DNA of 64,000 nt from Acanthamoeba castellanii str. Neff (lineage: Eukaryota; Discosea; Longamoebia; Acanthamoebidae). The position numbers were made by a program, and so were the translations under genes. The DNA is taken from contig NW_004457268.1 in assembly GCF_000313135.1 (NCBI RefSeq), positions 666,522 to 730,521 on the forward strand, in the 5' to 3' direction. The number at the start of each line of letters is the position of its first letter. The stretch's first letter is position 1. Under the pieces are notes generated by a model that did no database searches, was not told the DNA's origin, and saw only the letters and a list, made by a program, of their open reading frames with translations. Below are positions 12,744-24,792 of the stretch, piece after piece.

Positions 12744-15700
12744 TCAGGCGGTCTTGAAGGCCTGCATGTCGGGCACCTTGAGCTGGCGCGCGTTGACCGC
12801 AGTGGGGAAGGAGCTGGTGCTGCTGTAGATGAAGAAGAATCGCGTCATCACGTGATCTGCAGACAAAGAAGTAGAAGAAGAAGTAGAAGAAGGAAAGGTA
12901 GGCTGACGTCAGTCAAGAGGTTCACGCGTGGCAGATGTGGAGAAGAAGAAGAAGAAGAACACGAACCGTCTTCCTTGGCGACGTAACACCACTGGTTGTG
13001 ATCGCGACCGTAGAGGTCGGGGTGGTCGATCACTTCGCACATGGCCAAACACGACAGCGAGGAGCCGAACTGGCTCTTGGCCCAACCCTGTCACACGCCC
13101 GAGTTGTTGGCACGCGTGGAGTGTGCGATTGTGTGCGTGTGCGATGGTAGTAGTGCGTACGGTTCCGGCGCGCATGTAGCCTTGCGAGGTGCCAGCGTTG
13201 GGCGCGAGGTAGATGCCCGCTCCGTGTGCGGCACCGTGCAACATGTTCTTCGTGTTACCTGGAAGTGGTGGTGGTGGTGCGGGGATTGATCAGCACACTT
13301 GACGTGCGCGAGCCAGAGATTGAAAAGAAGGAGAAGAAGAGTGGAGTGGTGGGGCAGTACTCATGTTCCTCAGGCCGTTACGCAGGATCGAGTGCCAGTT
13401 CTCCATGGGCGAGCCGTGGAATGCCATGAACGAGCCGTGCCTGAGGCAACCACCCACCAAGATCGTGTCAGCACGCCAGGAACGGCAGCGAGCAGAGTGG
13501 TTTTGGTTGGTTGGTTGGTTGGTACTTTTTCTTAAGCTGCACGAAGCGGGCCTCCTTCTCGGGCGTTGAGGTGAGAAGCATGTACTGGTAGGGCGTAGCC
13601 ATCTCCTTGATTTGCTGTGTATGTGCCATCGACACGCGGCGCAAGCGATCAGAGAACGAGCTTAGCCCGTGGCAAGAGCAAAGAGCAAAGAGCAAAGAAC
13701 GAAGAACGAAGAGAGAGAGAGAGAGAGAGAGAGAAGGGTTAAACCGTGGCGGTGGTGGGTACCTGCTCTTCGCTGAGCCTGACCAAGTGCGCACGGTTCG
13801 ACGTGAGCAGCCAGCGCACCAATCGGTAGTAGCTCTTGCCGCCCTGTGTTGTGTGTGGGCACCACAACCAACCGGTCCACGTCAGCACCATTGCTTTTGA
13901 GGAGGGGGGCGGGGTGGCCGGAAGGCGCGCGCGTACGCTTGGGCCGGGGTCGATGAGGTCCAGGAACGGACGAATCTCTGTGGCGCTGCTCAGCTCCGTC
14001 ACCGACGGCAGTCCCTCCAGCACCGATTTCTATCGACGCAACGCACGCGCGCGCGCACGACGTGAGCGAGTGAGCGAGTGAGTGAGGGCTGTGGGCGTGT
14101 GAGGGGGGAGGGGGTGGGTACGAGGCGGTTGAGGTCCTTGGTGCCGTTGGGGGCAAAGTCGGCCATGGGGAAGGGCTCGAGGATGGTCTCGCCGCGGCCC
14201 GAGTTGACGCCGGCGCAGGCCAGGGAGATCATGAGATCGACGACCTCGGGCGCGCGCGCGATCTCGGCGTTGACGTTGGCGCCCAGGCCCAGCTCCTCGT
14301 ACCGCCACACGCAGTCGGGCTTGGCGCACACGATGGGCTTGAGGCCCTCGCACTCGTGCTTGTGGTCGCAGATCGGGCAGTAGTTACTGCAGTTGGCTGT
14401 ACAGTACAGCAACGAGAGAGAGAGAGAGAAGGTCAGTCAATCTCTTCGTGCGTGTGTGTGTGCGATGGTGCGTGTGCGTGTGCGGTGGAGCGTGTGCGTG
14501 TGCGTGTGCGAACTGAACGTACCAATACGGGAGCGGATGTAGATGACGAGCGAAATGAGGAAGTTGTACTTGCTCTTGGAGGCCTGCGACTTGGAGAGCG
14601 CGCGGGTGACGACCTGCCCCTTGTTCTTGGCCATCTTCTTGGCCTCCTCCTTGAACCACGGCTGCGGGTCCAGGCACATATTGAGCGCCTCCGCCTGCAC
14701 AAAGAGAGAAGGCAAAAGAGAGAAAGGCGAAGGTCAACTAATTGGAGTGGCCACTCGAAGGCCTGGGAAGAAAGAAAGAAAAAAAAAAAAAAGTTGGGGC
14801 GGTGACGTACGACGACTCCGTGGGTGGTCTGCAGAGCGTACATGGAGACGTCGCGCTCGAAGCCCATGTCCACGAGCTCCTTCAGCTGCGCGGGCCACTT
14901 CTTGTCGGGCTCGTAGACGGCATCGGCGGCCCCGTCGTCGTCCTTGGTGGTCGTCGCCGTCGTCGTCGGCTGCGGCTGCGCCGAAGTCTTTTGCGGCTGG
15001 CCCTTCTTGTTGAAGAATTTGCCCAGGAGTCCGCTGCTGGACGCAGAGGAGGACGAAGAAGAGGAAGATGAAGAAGAGGAGGAGCCGAGCAGCTTGAAGC
15101 TGCTGGTGGTGCCGCCGGACGAGGTGGAGAGCGAGGTTGCGTATTCGCTCTTCCTCCAGTTCTGCTTGATCCAATTCCTCAGGATCTCAGTGATCTGGAA
15201 CTGCAGGCCAAATTGCTCGGCCTGCGCGTGTCGTGTGTGTGTCGTGTGTGTCGTGTGGTTAATGAAGGAGGTCTCTAGCGCACGAACGTTGTTGTTGTTG
15301 TTGTTGTGTACCTTGGGCTTCTGGTCGATTTCAAAGGTGGGCGGCGAGGGCGAGGCCAGGTACTCCTCGCCGAAGTGAAGCGAGATGTTGACCGGGATGT
15401 GGCAGTCGATGCCCAACGCCGAAGCGACGCTCTCCGAAAGGAACGCGGTGTCTACGAACAGCCGCACCATCGACAGCTCGGGGAAGTACTGGCATCAAAT
15501 CATGGCGATGGTTGTGAGCCAACTCAGGTCGCTACCGCACGCTGGGGCCGCGGCTGGCGGCGTGTGCGTGTGTGCGTGTGTGCGTGTGTGCGTGTGTGCG
15601 TGTGCGTGTGCGTGTGCTGTGGGTGGATAAGTACCTTGACGGAGCCCTTGCCAAAGTAGGCCTCGGTTTCTTCTACGTCCTTGCGCAGCCGAGGATTCTA

Positions 15701-16580
15701 CGAGAAGCAAGGCAGAACGCAAGAAGAAAGAAGACGTGAGTGAGCTGACGTCCACCACCATGACGACATGCGTGCAATGTGCTGGGTGCGTGTGAGGGAC
15801 GTACCCCGTTGGACATGCCGTCTTCGTCCTCGTCGTCATAGAATTCCTCTTCGGATTCGGAGGCCGAGGGCTCCTCTTCGTCTTCGTCCTCGCTCATGGG
15901 CTCCTCCTTGGCCTTGCCGCCGCTGAGCTGGCTCACGTCGCGCGAGCCCTTCAGCTCAAACTTCTTCGACAACACTATTGTTGGCCGCGGTACGACGTAC
16001 GTCAGACCAAAACAACGCACATGCGTTTCAAAGCAGCGCGGGCAGCAAGCAGTACGTTTGTGCATGAGCTCCACGGCCTTGACCAGGGAACCGCCCTCTC
16101 GCGAGAAGTCATTGACCTGATCCACCAGCTCCTGCGACAGCCCAGAGCACAAATAAATAACAAGAATAATGAACCAATATAACAAATAATTCGAAATAAA
16201 TAGAAATAAATAGAGAAAAAGTAATATAATGGAGTTGTACGTCGTAGAGGCCCTCTTCTTGCATGAGGAGAGGTCGCTCGTCGGGCGAGGCGTCGTCGGG
16301 GTAGCCGTAGGGCACATAGAACTGGAAGCGCAGCTTTCGCTTGCCCGTGCTGAAGACAAAGTACAGGTTCCTCTCATCTTCATCATAACGCAATTCTACA
16401 CAAAAACATGAAATGTGCAGTTCTGATGAGTGCCACGCCTCCCAATTCATTCCAAGCAAGAGCTTCAATCCAAAATCGATCTACTATTACATCAAAAGGC
16501 CAATAAAACGTACTCTCGAGAGTACTGGAGCCTTCAAAGAAGGCCTTGATGGCCTTTACCTCCTTGTCCACCTTCGCCAT
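12744..16580 (-). CDS. PARP6/PARP8-type mono-ADP-ribosyltransferase with UBA domain
   Basis: The enzyme transfers ADP-ribose from NAD+ to protein targets. About fifteen exons run leftward from ATG 16580 (MAKVDKEVKAIKAFFEG) to TGA 12744-12746. The N-terminal half has an acidic Asp/Glu/Ser block (about 15830-15900). A Ser-rich linker and a UBA-like domain (LKELVDMGFERDVSMYAL, about 14833-14890) follow. Next come a Cys pair and further Cys/His residues (NYCPICDHKHECEG, about 14340-14390) that may bind zinc. The C-terminal catalytic domain has WLLTSNRAHLVRL, then FHGSPMENWHSILRNGL with the NAD-binding His, then HGAAHGAGIYLAP with the conserved Tyr. The third triad position (CEVI) is Ile rather than Glu, so mono-ADP-ribosylation is expected. 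The WLLTSNR and NWHSILRNGL signatures are those of PARP6/8. The ends of small exons around 12900-13450 are approximate. Confidence 0.85.
15561..15618. repeat. Imperfect GTGTGC/GTGC tandem repeat in PARP intron
   Basis: Alternating GT/GC purine-pyrimidine tract inside an intron of the PARP gene, of a type repeated in many introns of the window. Confidence 0.8.
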
Positions 16581-16762
16581 CTTGTTTCAATCCAATCGTA
16601 CAGAGACACGTTGTCGATGTGCAGATCGACTTCGCGGTACGCGTGTAACTTTTTTTCTTCTTTTTCAGTACATTCTTCGCCTGAACGTTTTTCAGTGCAT
16701 ACATTCCGACACCACACATTCCAACACCACACAACACCGGCAGCATCAGGCCTGGCAGAAGA

Positions 16763-19700
16763 TCATGCAAACTGCCAGTAGACGATGCCCACGGAGATCA
16801 GGGAGAGGAGAGCCTGCAGCGGCAGTCCCACTTTCGTGTAGTCCATGAACTTGTACCTGGTGTTTGTGATCACACACCACACACACCACACACACCACAA
16901 ACTGGGTTGAGCCAAAAGAATGGCAATGCATACTAGTCAGAAGAAAGAATGCCCGGGTGGAGTCGTACCCGCCCGGACCCCACACCATGAGGTTGGTCTG
17001 GTAGCCGATCGGGGTGGAGAAGTCCGCACTGGCGCCGACCATGATGCAGTAGACGAAGGCCTTGACGTTCACGCCGGTCACCAGGCTGGACTGGAACGAG
17101 AACACGATGGGCACCATCAATGCGGCCGCTGAGGCGTTATTGAGCAGCGAGGTGAGCAGAGCCGTCGATAGGTAGACGCCATAGAGCAACCCAAAGCTAC
17201 CGGCTGGCATGAATATCGACACCTGTGTGCGTGTGCGGTCGTGTGTTGTGTGCGTGTCGTGAGTGTCGTGCTGGGTGCAATCGCTCAGTGATGAGTGGCG
17301 GTACCAGATCGTGAGCCAAGATCTGGGCCACGCCAGTCTTTTCGCAGGCCATGGCCATGCCGAAGGAGCTCGCGATCATGGCGATGAGCCTGAAATTGGT
17401 CGCCGCCACTGCTTTCTCGACCGAACTGGTAGTGAGAGATAAGTGGTGAGCGAGGTACACAGCACGACACGCACACGCATCGCCGCACGCGCACATGCAC
17501 ACGACACAAGACGACACACGTACATGCACCCGGTGATGATCATGATGAACGCTGCGCACAGCGATGCGGTGAGCAGGCTCGTCAGCTCGAACGTAGAGAC
17601 GAGGATCATGATCGCGGCGATGACCGGTGCGAGGCACATGCGCTCGTAGTCGACGCCCATCTTGCCGCCGCTGGACCCGCCCACCCGCGACACGGTGATG
17701 AAATCGCCGCCGCTGTCGGGGCCGGCGGTGGCCGGATCGTCGACGTGGTGCTGGCCCGAGGCCAGGTCGGGCCGGCACACCAGGAGCAGGGTGTCCCCGC
17801 CGCGTAGGCGAAACGACGCCAGGCGCGCGTGCGAATGGATCTTCTCGCCCTCGCGCCCGACCGACAGCACCGCCGCGCCGTACCGCTTCCCGAAATCGGC
17901 CTCGCCTTCACATTCATTCATACATTCATTGTGATGTGTGTCGTGCGCGTGGGTGTTAGGTTCACGACAGGACAGACGACAAGCGCTTGTTCCGGCTCCG
18001 GTCATGAGAAAGAGTGGTGTGCGGGCGGTAGGCCGTACCGATGGTGCGGTTGACAAGCGACCCCGTGGGCGAGACGACGGCTTCGACCAGGACCTTATTG
18101 ATTGAGGGATGCACGATTTTATCGTCCTACAGTAAACGTTATGAGTACAAAGGCAGGTATGTCGTGTGTCGTGTGTCGTGTGTGTCGTGAATAGGCACCT
18201 GGTTGGTGGGTTTTATGCCCGAGATCATGAAGAGGTCCACGAGCTTCTCGACGTCGCCGGCAAAGATCAACTGATCTCCCGAGTTGAGTGTCGTTTCGGC
18301 CGACACGTTTGGGTTGTCGACACCCCGCCTCTGCAATCCACGTCGCCGAGAGTGAACAATGCATCGTGCGACTCTAGTGCTGGAGCAAGGCGCGTTTAAG
18401 AGGGGAGCAGCTGTGGCACGTACAATGAGGTTGACGAGGATCAGCCCGTCGACGGCGTTGAGCCCGACCGCGCCCACAGTCTTTCCGTCGATGCTTGAAT
18501 TGTGTTCCACAATCACTGTGATTGTGTACTGCACAACAAAAAGTCAGCCAGGGTGGTCAGCTTTATATTTACACTCTGGCAAGACACGCACGACACACGG
18601 CCAACGACACGACACGACACGATGTACCTCACGCGGGTGGCTGAGCAGTTCGTCCATCGGACTCTCGCGATCGGGCAGCAGGAATGGCGAGATGAGGAGC
18701 ATGTAGGTGAGGCCCACCAGCACGATCGGCAAGCCCACATACCCGATCTGAGGGGCAGCGCGCGCGTGAGCGATCAGGTCGGCAGCGAGAAGGAGTGTTC
18801 AAGAGGGGCAGCACACCTCAAAAAATGGGAAGCGGAGGGTGGGGTCGAGCCCGGCGACCAGCCCAACGACGATGAGGTTGGTCGAGGTGCCCACGATCGT
18901 ACACGTGCCTCCAAAAATGCACGCGTACGACAGAGGAATCATCATCTTCGATGGCTTGATTCCCGTGGCGCGGCACCACTTCTCGATCACTAAAAGGTTT
19001 GAGCTTGGACGTTACCTTGCAAACTCTCACGCACACACACACCACACACCACACCACACACCACACGCACAACAACAACAAGACGCGCAAAGAGGCTGAT
19101 ACCAACCAGGGATCATAATAGCGGTCAGCGGAGTGTTGTTGGTGAAGGCCGACAGGAAGGAGAGCGGCAACATGAGCCGCAGCTGCGCCACGAAAACGCT
19201 GGTTGTCTTGCCCAGCACCCACTCTGCGCGCCCAACAAAAACAAACAAACGCCACTCAGTGGTGGTGTTCGGCCCTAGTCGGGTGAGTTGTAGCCCGTAA
19301 TTACCACTCAACAGGCCGATGGAGCCGGTCTCGGCGATGCCGGCCGCCACCACAAACAACACCGCGATCGTCAATATGCCCACGCTCGAGAACCCTGATC
19401 GATGGGAGGAAACACACAAAGTCCAGGTCAGCGCGTTGGGTGCGCGTGGTTGGGAGTGTGGGGAGGGCTCACCAGTAAGCGCTTCACTGGGGGTGATGAT
19501 GCCGGGTATGAGGAGGAGCGTGGTGACGAACACCATCACCACGTCGTTGGGCGCCACATTCTTGACCAACATGAAGAAGGCAGCGCAGACCACGAAGACC
19601 GTGTACCACCCTTGCCACTTCAGCTCCTGCCACGCTACACACGTGCATGTGCATCATGCGTGTCGTGTCGTGTCGTCGTGCGCGTGCGTGTGTGTCGTAT

Positions 19701-20289
19701 GTTGTGTGCGGGCGTCAGTTCTCGGTGCACGTAGCGCACAGCACAGCCACGTGGGATGAGCACCTGAGATGCGCAGAAGGAAGAGGATGAACAGACAGAG
19801 GGCGGCGATGGCGAGCTCGACCTTGTGGCCAACGGCGAACTTGAGCGCGGCCTTCTTGGCCCGCACGCTCCACTTGCCCCCCTCCAGCGATTCCTCGTGC
19901 TCTTCCCATGTCACGTCGGTCGAGTAGTAGTTGTAGAAGATGTGTTTGGGTGTGAGCTGCCCGGCCTCGCCAGGCGACCACTCGCCATCCTCATCTCCCT
20001 CCCTTGCACGATCAAACGACCCTTCCCTCCTCTCGCCTCGCCCCGCCTCCAAATCCCGATCTTCTCGCGATTTGCGCTTTCGTCGATGCGATTTACTTCT
20101 CTTACGGTGCTTGTTGTGGCAGGTGTGATGCTTTCTTCCTGAACCTCTCCGCTGGCTGCCATCAGTTGCCGTCGAGCGGCGATCCCTGTTGACTTCGTCT
20201 TCGCCGGCATCAATCATCCGCTTCATCGCCTCTTCATCTTGAGCCGATGGCGGCGGGCTTGGGCCACCCCTCGCCCCCAGCTCCTCCAT
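16763..20289 (-). CDS. SLC13/DASS-type anion transporter with TrkA-C (RCK_C)-like insert
   Basis: Likely a Na+- or H+-coupled permease for sulfate, phosphate or dicarboxylates in plasma or organelle membrane. The ATG at 20289 opens a basic/Ser-rich cytosolic head (about 120 aa), followed by a hydrophobic helix (IAALCLFILFLLRI). Membrane block 1 carries the substrate motif SAFTNNTPLTAIMIP and then GGTCTIVGTSTNLIVVG. The middle, about 17700-18540, is cytosolic and reads as TrkA-C-like beta-alpha units (VGLNAVDGLILVNLI, NSGDQLIFAGDVEKLVDL, LRGGDTLLLVCRPD). Block 2 ends with LLNNASAAALMVPIV and STPIGYQTNLMVWGPGGY, the second DASS motif pair. TGA is at 16763-16765. The arrangement matches bacterial SLC13-RCK permeases and the algal SAC1/SLT class. 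About twelve introns interrupt it. A 28-base perfect palindrome lies 63 bases upstream of the ATG. Substrate is not readable from the sequence. Confidence 0.85.
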
Positions 20290-20351
20290 CTTGTGTCGAA
20301 TGCACAACCTGAGGCAGTGACCACGAACTGCCCCGACACGCACTGGTATGA

Positions 20352-20379
20352 CAGGCACGCAGAGCGCTCTGCGTGCCTG
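20352..20379. promoter_or_regulatory. 28-base perfect palindrome upstream of the SLC13-type gene
   Basis: The half-site CAGGCACGCAGAGC is followed immediately by its exact reverse complement. It lies between the U2A' stop (20520) and the transporter ATG (20289), 63 bases upstream of that ATG, so it falls in the promoter or 5' UTR. A hairpin or a dimeric-factor site are both possible. Function is inferred from position only. Confidence 0.6.
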
Positions 20380-20519
20380 GTTGTTGGAGAAGACGGCAGA
20401 TTGTTTATTCTCCCTTCTCAGTTCTCGCCACGCCACTCGCCCGGTGGCAGGGTGTTGGTTTCGTTTGATGTTGTTGTTGTTGTTTTGTGTTGTTGTTGAT
20501 GTTGTTACCTCCTTCAAAA

Positions 20520-21998
20520 TCAAGCAGCCTCCTCCATGCTGTCCGTTGTCTGCGTGGTCGTCGTTGTCGTCAACGACGGCAGCTTACCATCTTGCAGCGA
20601 GCGCTCGAGCGCCTGCACCTCTTCAAGCGTCGTCGCGTTCTGGATGGCAGCCTGCACAACACCATACACACACGCGCGCGCACACACAGAGAGAGAGAGA
20701 GAGAAGATGAGAATGAGAAGAGGGAGGTTAGCTCAATGTTCAAGACCAGGGAAGGAGAGGAGAGATGCGAACCCTGATCTGTTCGGCCTGCTGGGCCTTC
20801 TGCGCCTGCAGCTCGGCCTCGGTGGGCTCACCTGGCACAAAGACCTTGGACTCTGCCTTTTCTTTTGGCTGTACGGAGCGTCGTGTAGTGTCAAAAGGGT
20901 CAGCGCAGATAACGATGAGAGAAGAATGGACGTGGTCACCTGTGCTCCCTTCTTCCCCACACCAAACACCTGACGAGCCTCAGCCTTCTCCTGTCAGTGG
21001 AGAAAGAGAAGCGTAAGCCGAGACACTCCTCCTTGGTGGGAACCATTACGGTGAGGTGAAGCGAGGCCGTACCCGAGGCTTGACCTTTCTGAAGTCGATC
21101 ACCTTGAGCCCTGGCAGCTTGGCGATCAGGTGCAGCCGGTAGTTAGGCTTTTGCGTCACGGGGTTGCCCAACAAGCTCAGCATCTTGAGCTTCTTGAAGC
21201 TTTCCAGGTTATCAAGCTCGCCTGCAAGAGAGAGAGAGAGAGAGAGGCGCCTTCATCAGCGCAAGAACGCATCACCACGACGGCATAAACTGCAAGGAGT
21301 TGAACTGGGGAGACGTACTCAGGCTCTCTATCTTGTTGTTGCTGAGAATGAGAGTGTCGATGTTAGGAATGTGTTCACCCAGGCCTGGGTGGACAGGAGC
21401 AGAAGAAGAAGCAGAGAAAAAGAAGTGATAAGAACAGATACTGGGCTTGCTTGCATGGCTCTTTCCACCCCAGCCACCAACTGCGCTTGCAGCAGCCGCT
21501 TCAGCTCAGCTCGCCCACAAGAGGGAAGGGGTTACCCGGAGCGATTCGGGCTACGCGGTTGTTGCTGAGGAGAAGCATCTTGAGCTTGGGAAGAAGAGGG
21601 AAGTTCTCCAGCTTCTGGATCTCATTGTCGCTCAGATCGATCGAGTTAAATTGGTCCTGCGCCGCGGGAGTAAAGAATCGAGAAGCCGATGAAAAATTCG
21701 CACGGCTTGAAGCTCCATGTTCAAGGTGAAGAGAGATGGCGTTGTACCTGAGTGGCACCCAAGTTCTCAATGACCGCAATTTTGTTCCCTACAGAGCGGG
21801 AGAGGGGAGGCGCACATTGGTCCGAGCGTAGACAGGAGAGCAAGGAGGCAAAAGGGGGGCAGCATTAGCGTACGCTTCGAATTGCAATGTCGGCTGATGA
21901 AGGCGTCACGAACCTCGGAGGTCAATTTCTCGTTCGCGCAGGGGGTTGAGATACTGCGGGGCTTGCGAAATCAAGTCGGCGGTCAGGCGCTTAATCAT
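20520..21998 (-). CDS. SNRPA1: U2 snRNP protein A' (leucine-rich repeat)
   Basis: U2A' binds U2 snRNA stem-loop IV together with U2B'' in the spliceosomal U2 particle. The start MIKRLTADLISQAP (ATG 21998) is the typical N-terminus. Leucine-rich repeats follow across exons: REIDLRGNKIAVIENLGA, FNSIDLSDNEIQKLENFP, KMLLLSNNRVARIAPGLG, IDTLILSNNKIESLSELD, then the LRR cap KLKMLSLLGNPVTQKPNYR and LPGLKVIDFRKVK. The tail has Lys/Glu-rich helices, with FVPGEPTEAELQAQKAQQA and the late IRAAIQNATTLEEVQALE, a motif of the family. The protein ends in a short Thr-rich run at TGA 20520-20522. Several introns carry AG repeats. It is divergent from the four-TM gene and may share a bidirectional promoter with it. 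Confidence 0.93.
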
Positions 21999-22370
21999 GT
22001 TTGTAGTGGAGCTGGCTCACTGACGGCACTCTAGAGGTGGGCGGAAGGGGCGCAGAAGATGTGCGAGTGCTTTAGCGCTGAAGATCAAAATTTTTCGAAT
22101 GGAATCGAAAAATTGGAGAATGAACGGCAGATAATAGGTTGCGAAGCGGGATGAGAGACAGAGATGAAAGATAGAAGGGAAAGGCAAACAAATGGCAAAA
22201 ACCAAGTGGTAGTGTGATCTGTGTCTTACCGCAAAAGCTGCTGACGAGAAAAAGCACCAAAAAATCCAACCACAAAAGAAAATGAAAATAAAAAATATGG
22301 TGGCGTGCCAAACATTCTGGCCCATACTACTTGCGCCAGAAGGTTCGACCAACAACCCCCAACATCAAAC
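21999..22370. other. Divergent promoter region between U2A' and four-TM gene
   Basis: This 372-base AT-richer spacer separates two divergent start codons and so probably holds both promoters and 5' UTRs. No gene is supported in it. Confidence 0.5.
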
Positions 22371-23026
22371 ATGGGGCTTCACGTGCACAAGCCGAGCCTC
22401 CTTGGCTTGCTCTTGCTGGTCCTCCAAGGCATTCTCTTAGTACGCCGGAGCTAAACTCGAATTCGTACAATCTTAGCCTCTCTCCTCCGCCGGCACTGAT
22501 TGAATCGAATCAATCGCTTCAGATATTGGGAATCATCAACTTCGTCTTTGGCGCCGTCTATGGCATTATCCTGGGAGTGCTCACCATCCTTCTGGTCGTG
22601 TGCGGAATCGTGGGCGTGTTCACTCGCCACCGCCTCCTTCTCCTCGCGGTACGGCGCTGCTGCAGAGACGTTGTTGCGTTGTGTCTCCTTTTCTGCCCTC
22701 TAGAAAGCGAGAACTGACGCTTGTCCCTGCTCAGTTTGGAGTGTTCGCGCTTGTCCTGCTCGGTTTGGCCACGCTGAACCTGATTCTGTGCATCATCGAC
22801 GACTGCAGCGGTGGCGCAATCGCCAACAGTTCCGTCTTCATCGGCTTCTACGTACGAACCCACTTTTGCCCTTGGCTTCATTCTCCGCTTTCGTTCTTTG
22901 TCGCCGTTTCGCTTTGTTGCGTTCACGGCTAACATTCACGCCTTACGGAAACAGCTGGCCACGGTAGCGTGCACCCTGTTCGTGTACAACGAGGCCTCGG
23001 GCACCGGTGACTACTCCCAAGTGTAA
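22371..23026 (+). CDS. Small four-TM membrane protein, unknown function
   Basis: Four exons join in frame: ATG 22371 (MGLHVHKPSLLGLLLLVLQG), intron, IINFVFGAVYGIILGVLTIL with FTRH, intron, FGVFALVLLGLATLNLILC with the loop IIDDCSGGAIANSS, intron, and LATVACTLFVYNEASGTGDY to TAA 23024-23026. The product is about 120 aa, almost wholly hydrophobic, with four predicted helices and a short loop with one Cys. It resembles tetraspan proteins in topology but lacks the tetraspanin CCG loop, so no family name is given. The TAC-GTACG and CAG splice junctions keep phase throughout, which supports a real gene. Confidence 0.7.
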
Positions 23027-23235
23027 GGCGCTCACCTTACCTTGCCCTGTACCACCTCTGCGCCATGGCTTTGTTGGCCTGGTCGACGAATAATGCACAA
23101 AGATCCATCGAAAAACAAACAAAAATAAATCAACAAACTTTTTTTAGCCTGTTTCTATTGCGTTCATTTATTAATTCCTCACCACATCACCACTGCTCAC
23201 AACGCCACTCGCATCATACATCTCTTATCTCTGAA

Positions 23236-24755
23236 ATGAGCGGTCCATCTCGTGCTGCGCTGATTGAAGAGATTCGAGCGTTCATCCCGCCGCTGGCGCA
23301 GCACCTGCACAAGGGGGCGAGCGGGAAGTTGGGCGTGTTCGGCGGCAGCGCCGAGTACACGGGGGCGCCCTACTTCGTGGCCATCAGTGCCCTGCGCACC
23401 GGGGCCGACCTGGCCCACGTCGTCTGCACCCAGGCCGCCGCCACCGCCATCAAGTCCTACTGCCCCGACGTCATCGTCCACCCGCTCCTGCCCAGCCGCT
23501 CTTCGTCATCTTCCTCCTCCGCTGGCGGAGACCTCACGTACGAGCGCACACCGCACACGCTGCACACGCCGCACACGCCGCGCGTGGTTCGATGGCTGAC
23601 TGGGTGGCCGGATCGTGTGGGCGGCGCAGGGAGGAGGAGAGGCGAGGGGTCGACGCGGCCATGGAGCAAATAGGCGAGTGGCTGCCCAGGTTCACCGGTC
23701 TCGTCCTCGGCTCTGGCCTCGGCAGGTGAGTGCTGAGGCTCTCCCGCGCGCGAGCCAGTTGTCACTTTGTGTGTCGTGCGTGTAGTGTATGTAGTTCGTG
23801 TCATCTGTGTTGACGGTGAGTCGGGGACCGCGGTACAGGGACAAGGCAGTGCAACTTTGCGCCAAGAAGATAATCGAGCAGGCCAAGGACCGAAAGATGC
23901 CGCTCGTGATCGATGGGGACGGCATTTCCAGCGTCGTCTGCGTGTGGCCATCGCTCGTCGAGGGCTACAAGGTGGCGCCCTTCGCTTTTGGGCATTGCCC
24001 CGCGGAACACTGCGGTGTTCACCGCAACCTCTAACTCAACCTCTCTCTGGTGTGCAACGACGACAGGAGGTGGTGTTGACGCCCAACTTTCCCGAGTACC
24101 AGCGACTGTGCAAGGCGGCCGGGTGCGAGGAGGACACGCCGGTCATGGACCTCGCCAGAAAGTACGTCAACGACGGCCGCCACATCATCCATTGGCTCTC
24201 CAGCTGCAAGCTGACTGACGGTGGGCTCCCGTATCGATCAACAGGATGGGCAACGTGACGATCGTACAGAAGGGACAGACCGATAAGATCAGCGACGGGC
24301 GCATCGGTACGCACAACTTGATCGAACCAATTGGTTCGATCGAAACGGGGCCTCCCCGCGCGGCTGCTAACCGTGGCCGTCCGGACTGCAGTTGTGGAAT
24401 GCACGGAAGCGGGAAGCCCGCGGAGATGCGGTGGGCAGGGCGACATCACCTCCGGCTCGATCGGCACATTCCTCTCCTGGGCGCACGCCTACAAGGAAAA
24501 GTACGTGGTGATGGCCGGCCATCAGCGCGCTCTCTTTTCGGCGCGGCTAACGCGGAACGATGGCGATCTACGCGCAGGGACTCGCTCAAGTACCCTCCCA
24601 ACGTGCTGGCGGGCTACGCGGGCTGCCTGATGACAAGGGAGGCCAACAAGGCCGCCTTCGCGAAGAAGGGCCGCTCGACCATCGTGTCGGATATGATCGA
24701 GGAGATCGGACAAGTGTTTGCCGAGTCTCTGGAGAAGCATGCCAGCTCCCTCTGA
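23236..24755 (+). CDS. NAXD: ATP- or ADP-dependent (S)-NAD(P)H-hydrate dehydratase
   Basis: This metabolite-repair enzyme converts damaged (hydrated) NADH and NADPH back to the normal cofactors. [19 protein letters not shown] starts at 23236. [20 protein letters not shown] is the conserved ribokinase-fold entry, and [11 protein letters not shown] and [11 protein letters not shown] follow. Later exons give [68 protein letters not shown] (with the catalytic Asp in GQGD) and [18 protein letters not shown] is at 24753-24755. At least six introns are present, one containing a 22-base palindrome. No clear mitochondrial or ER signal is visible, so a cytosolic form is likely. Confidence 0.92.
24320..24341. 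repeat. 22-base perfect palindrome in NAXD intron
   Basis: The half-site GATCGAACCAA is followed directly by its reverse complement, inside the intron after SDGRI. It could form a hairpin in the pre-mRNA. No known element was recognised. Confidence 0.6.
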
Positions 24756-24792
24756 AAGATGGAAAAGGGTGGAAGAAGCAAAAAAAAGGAGT

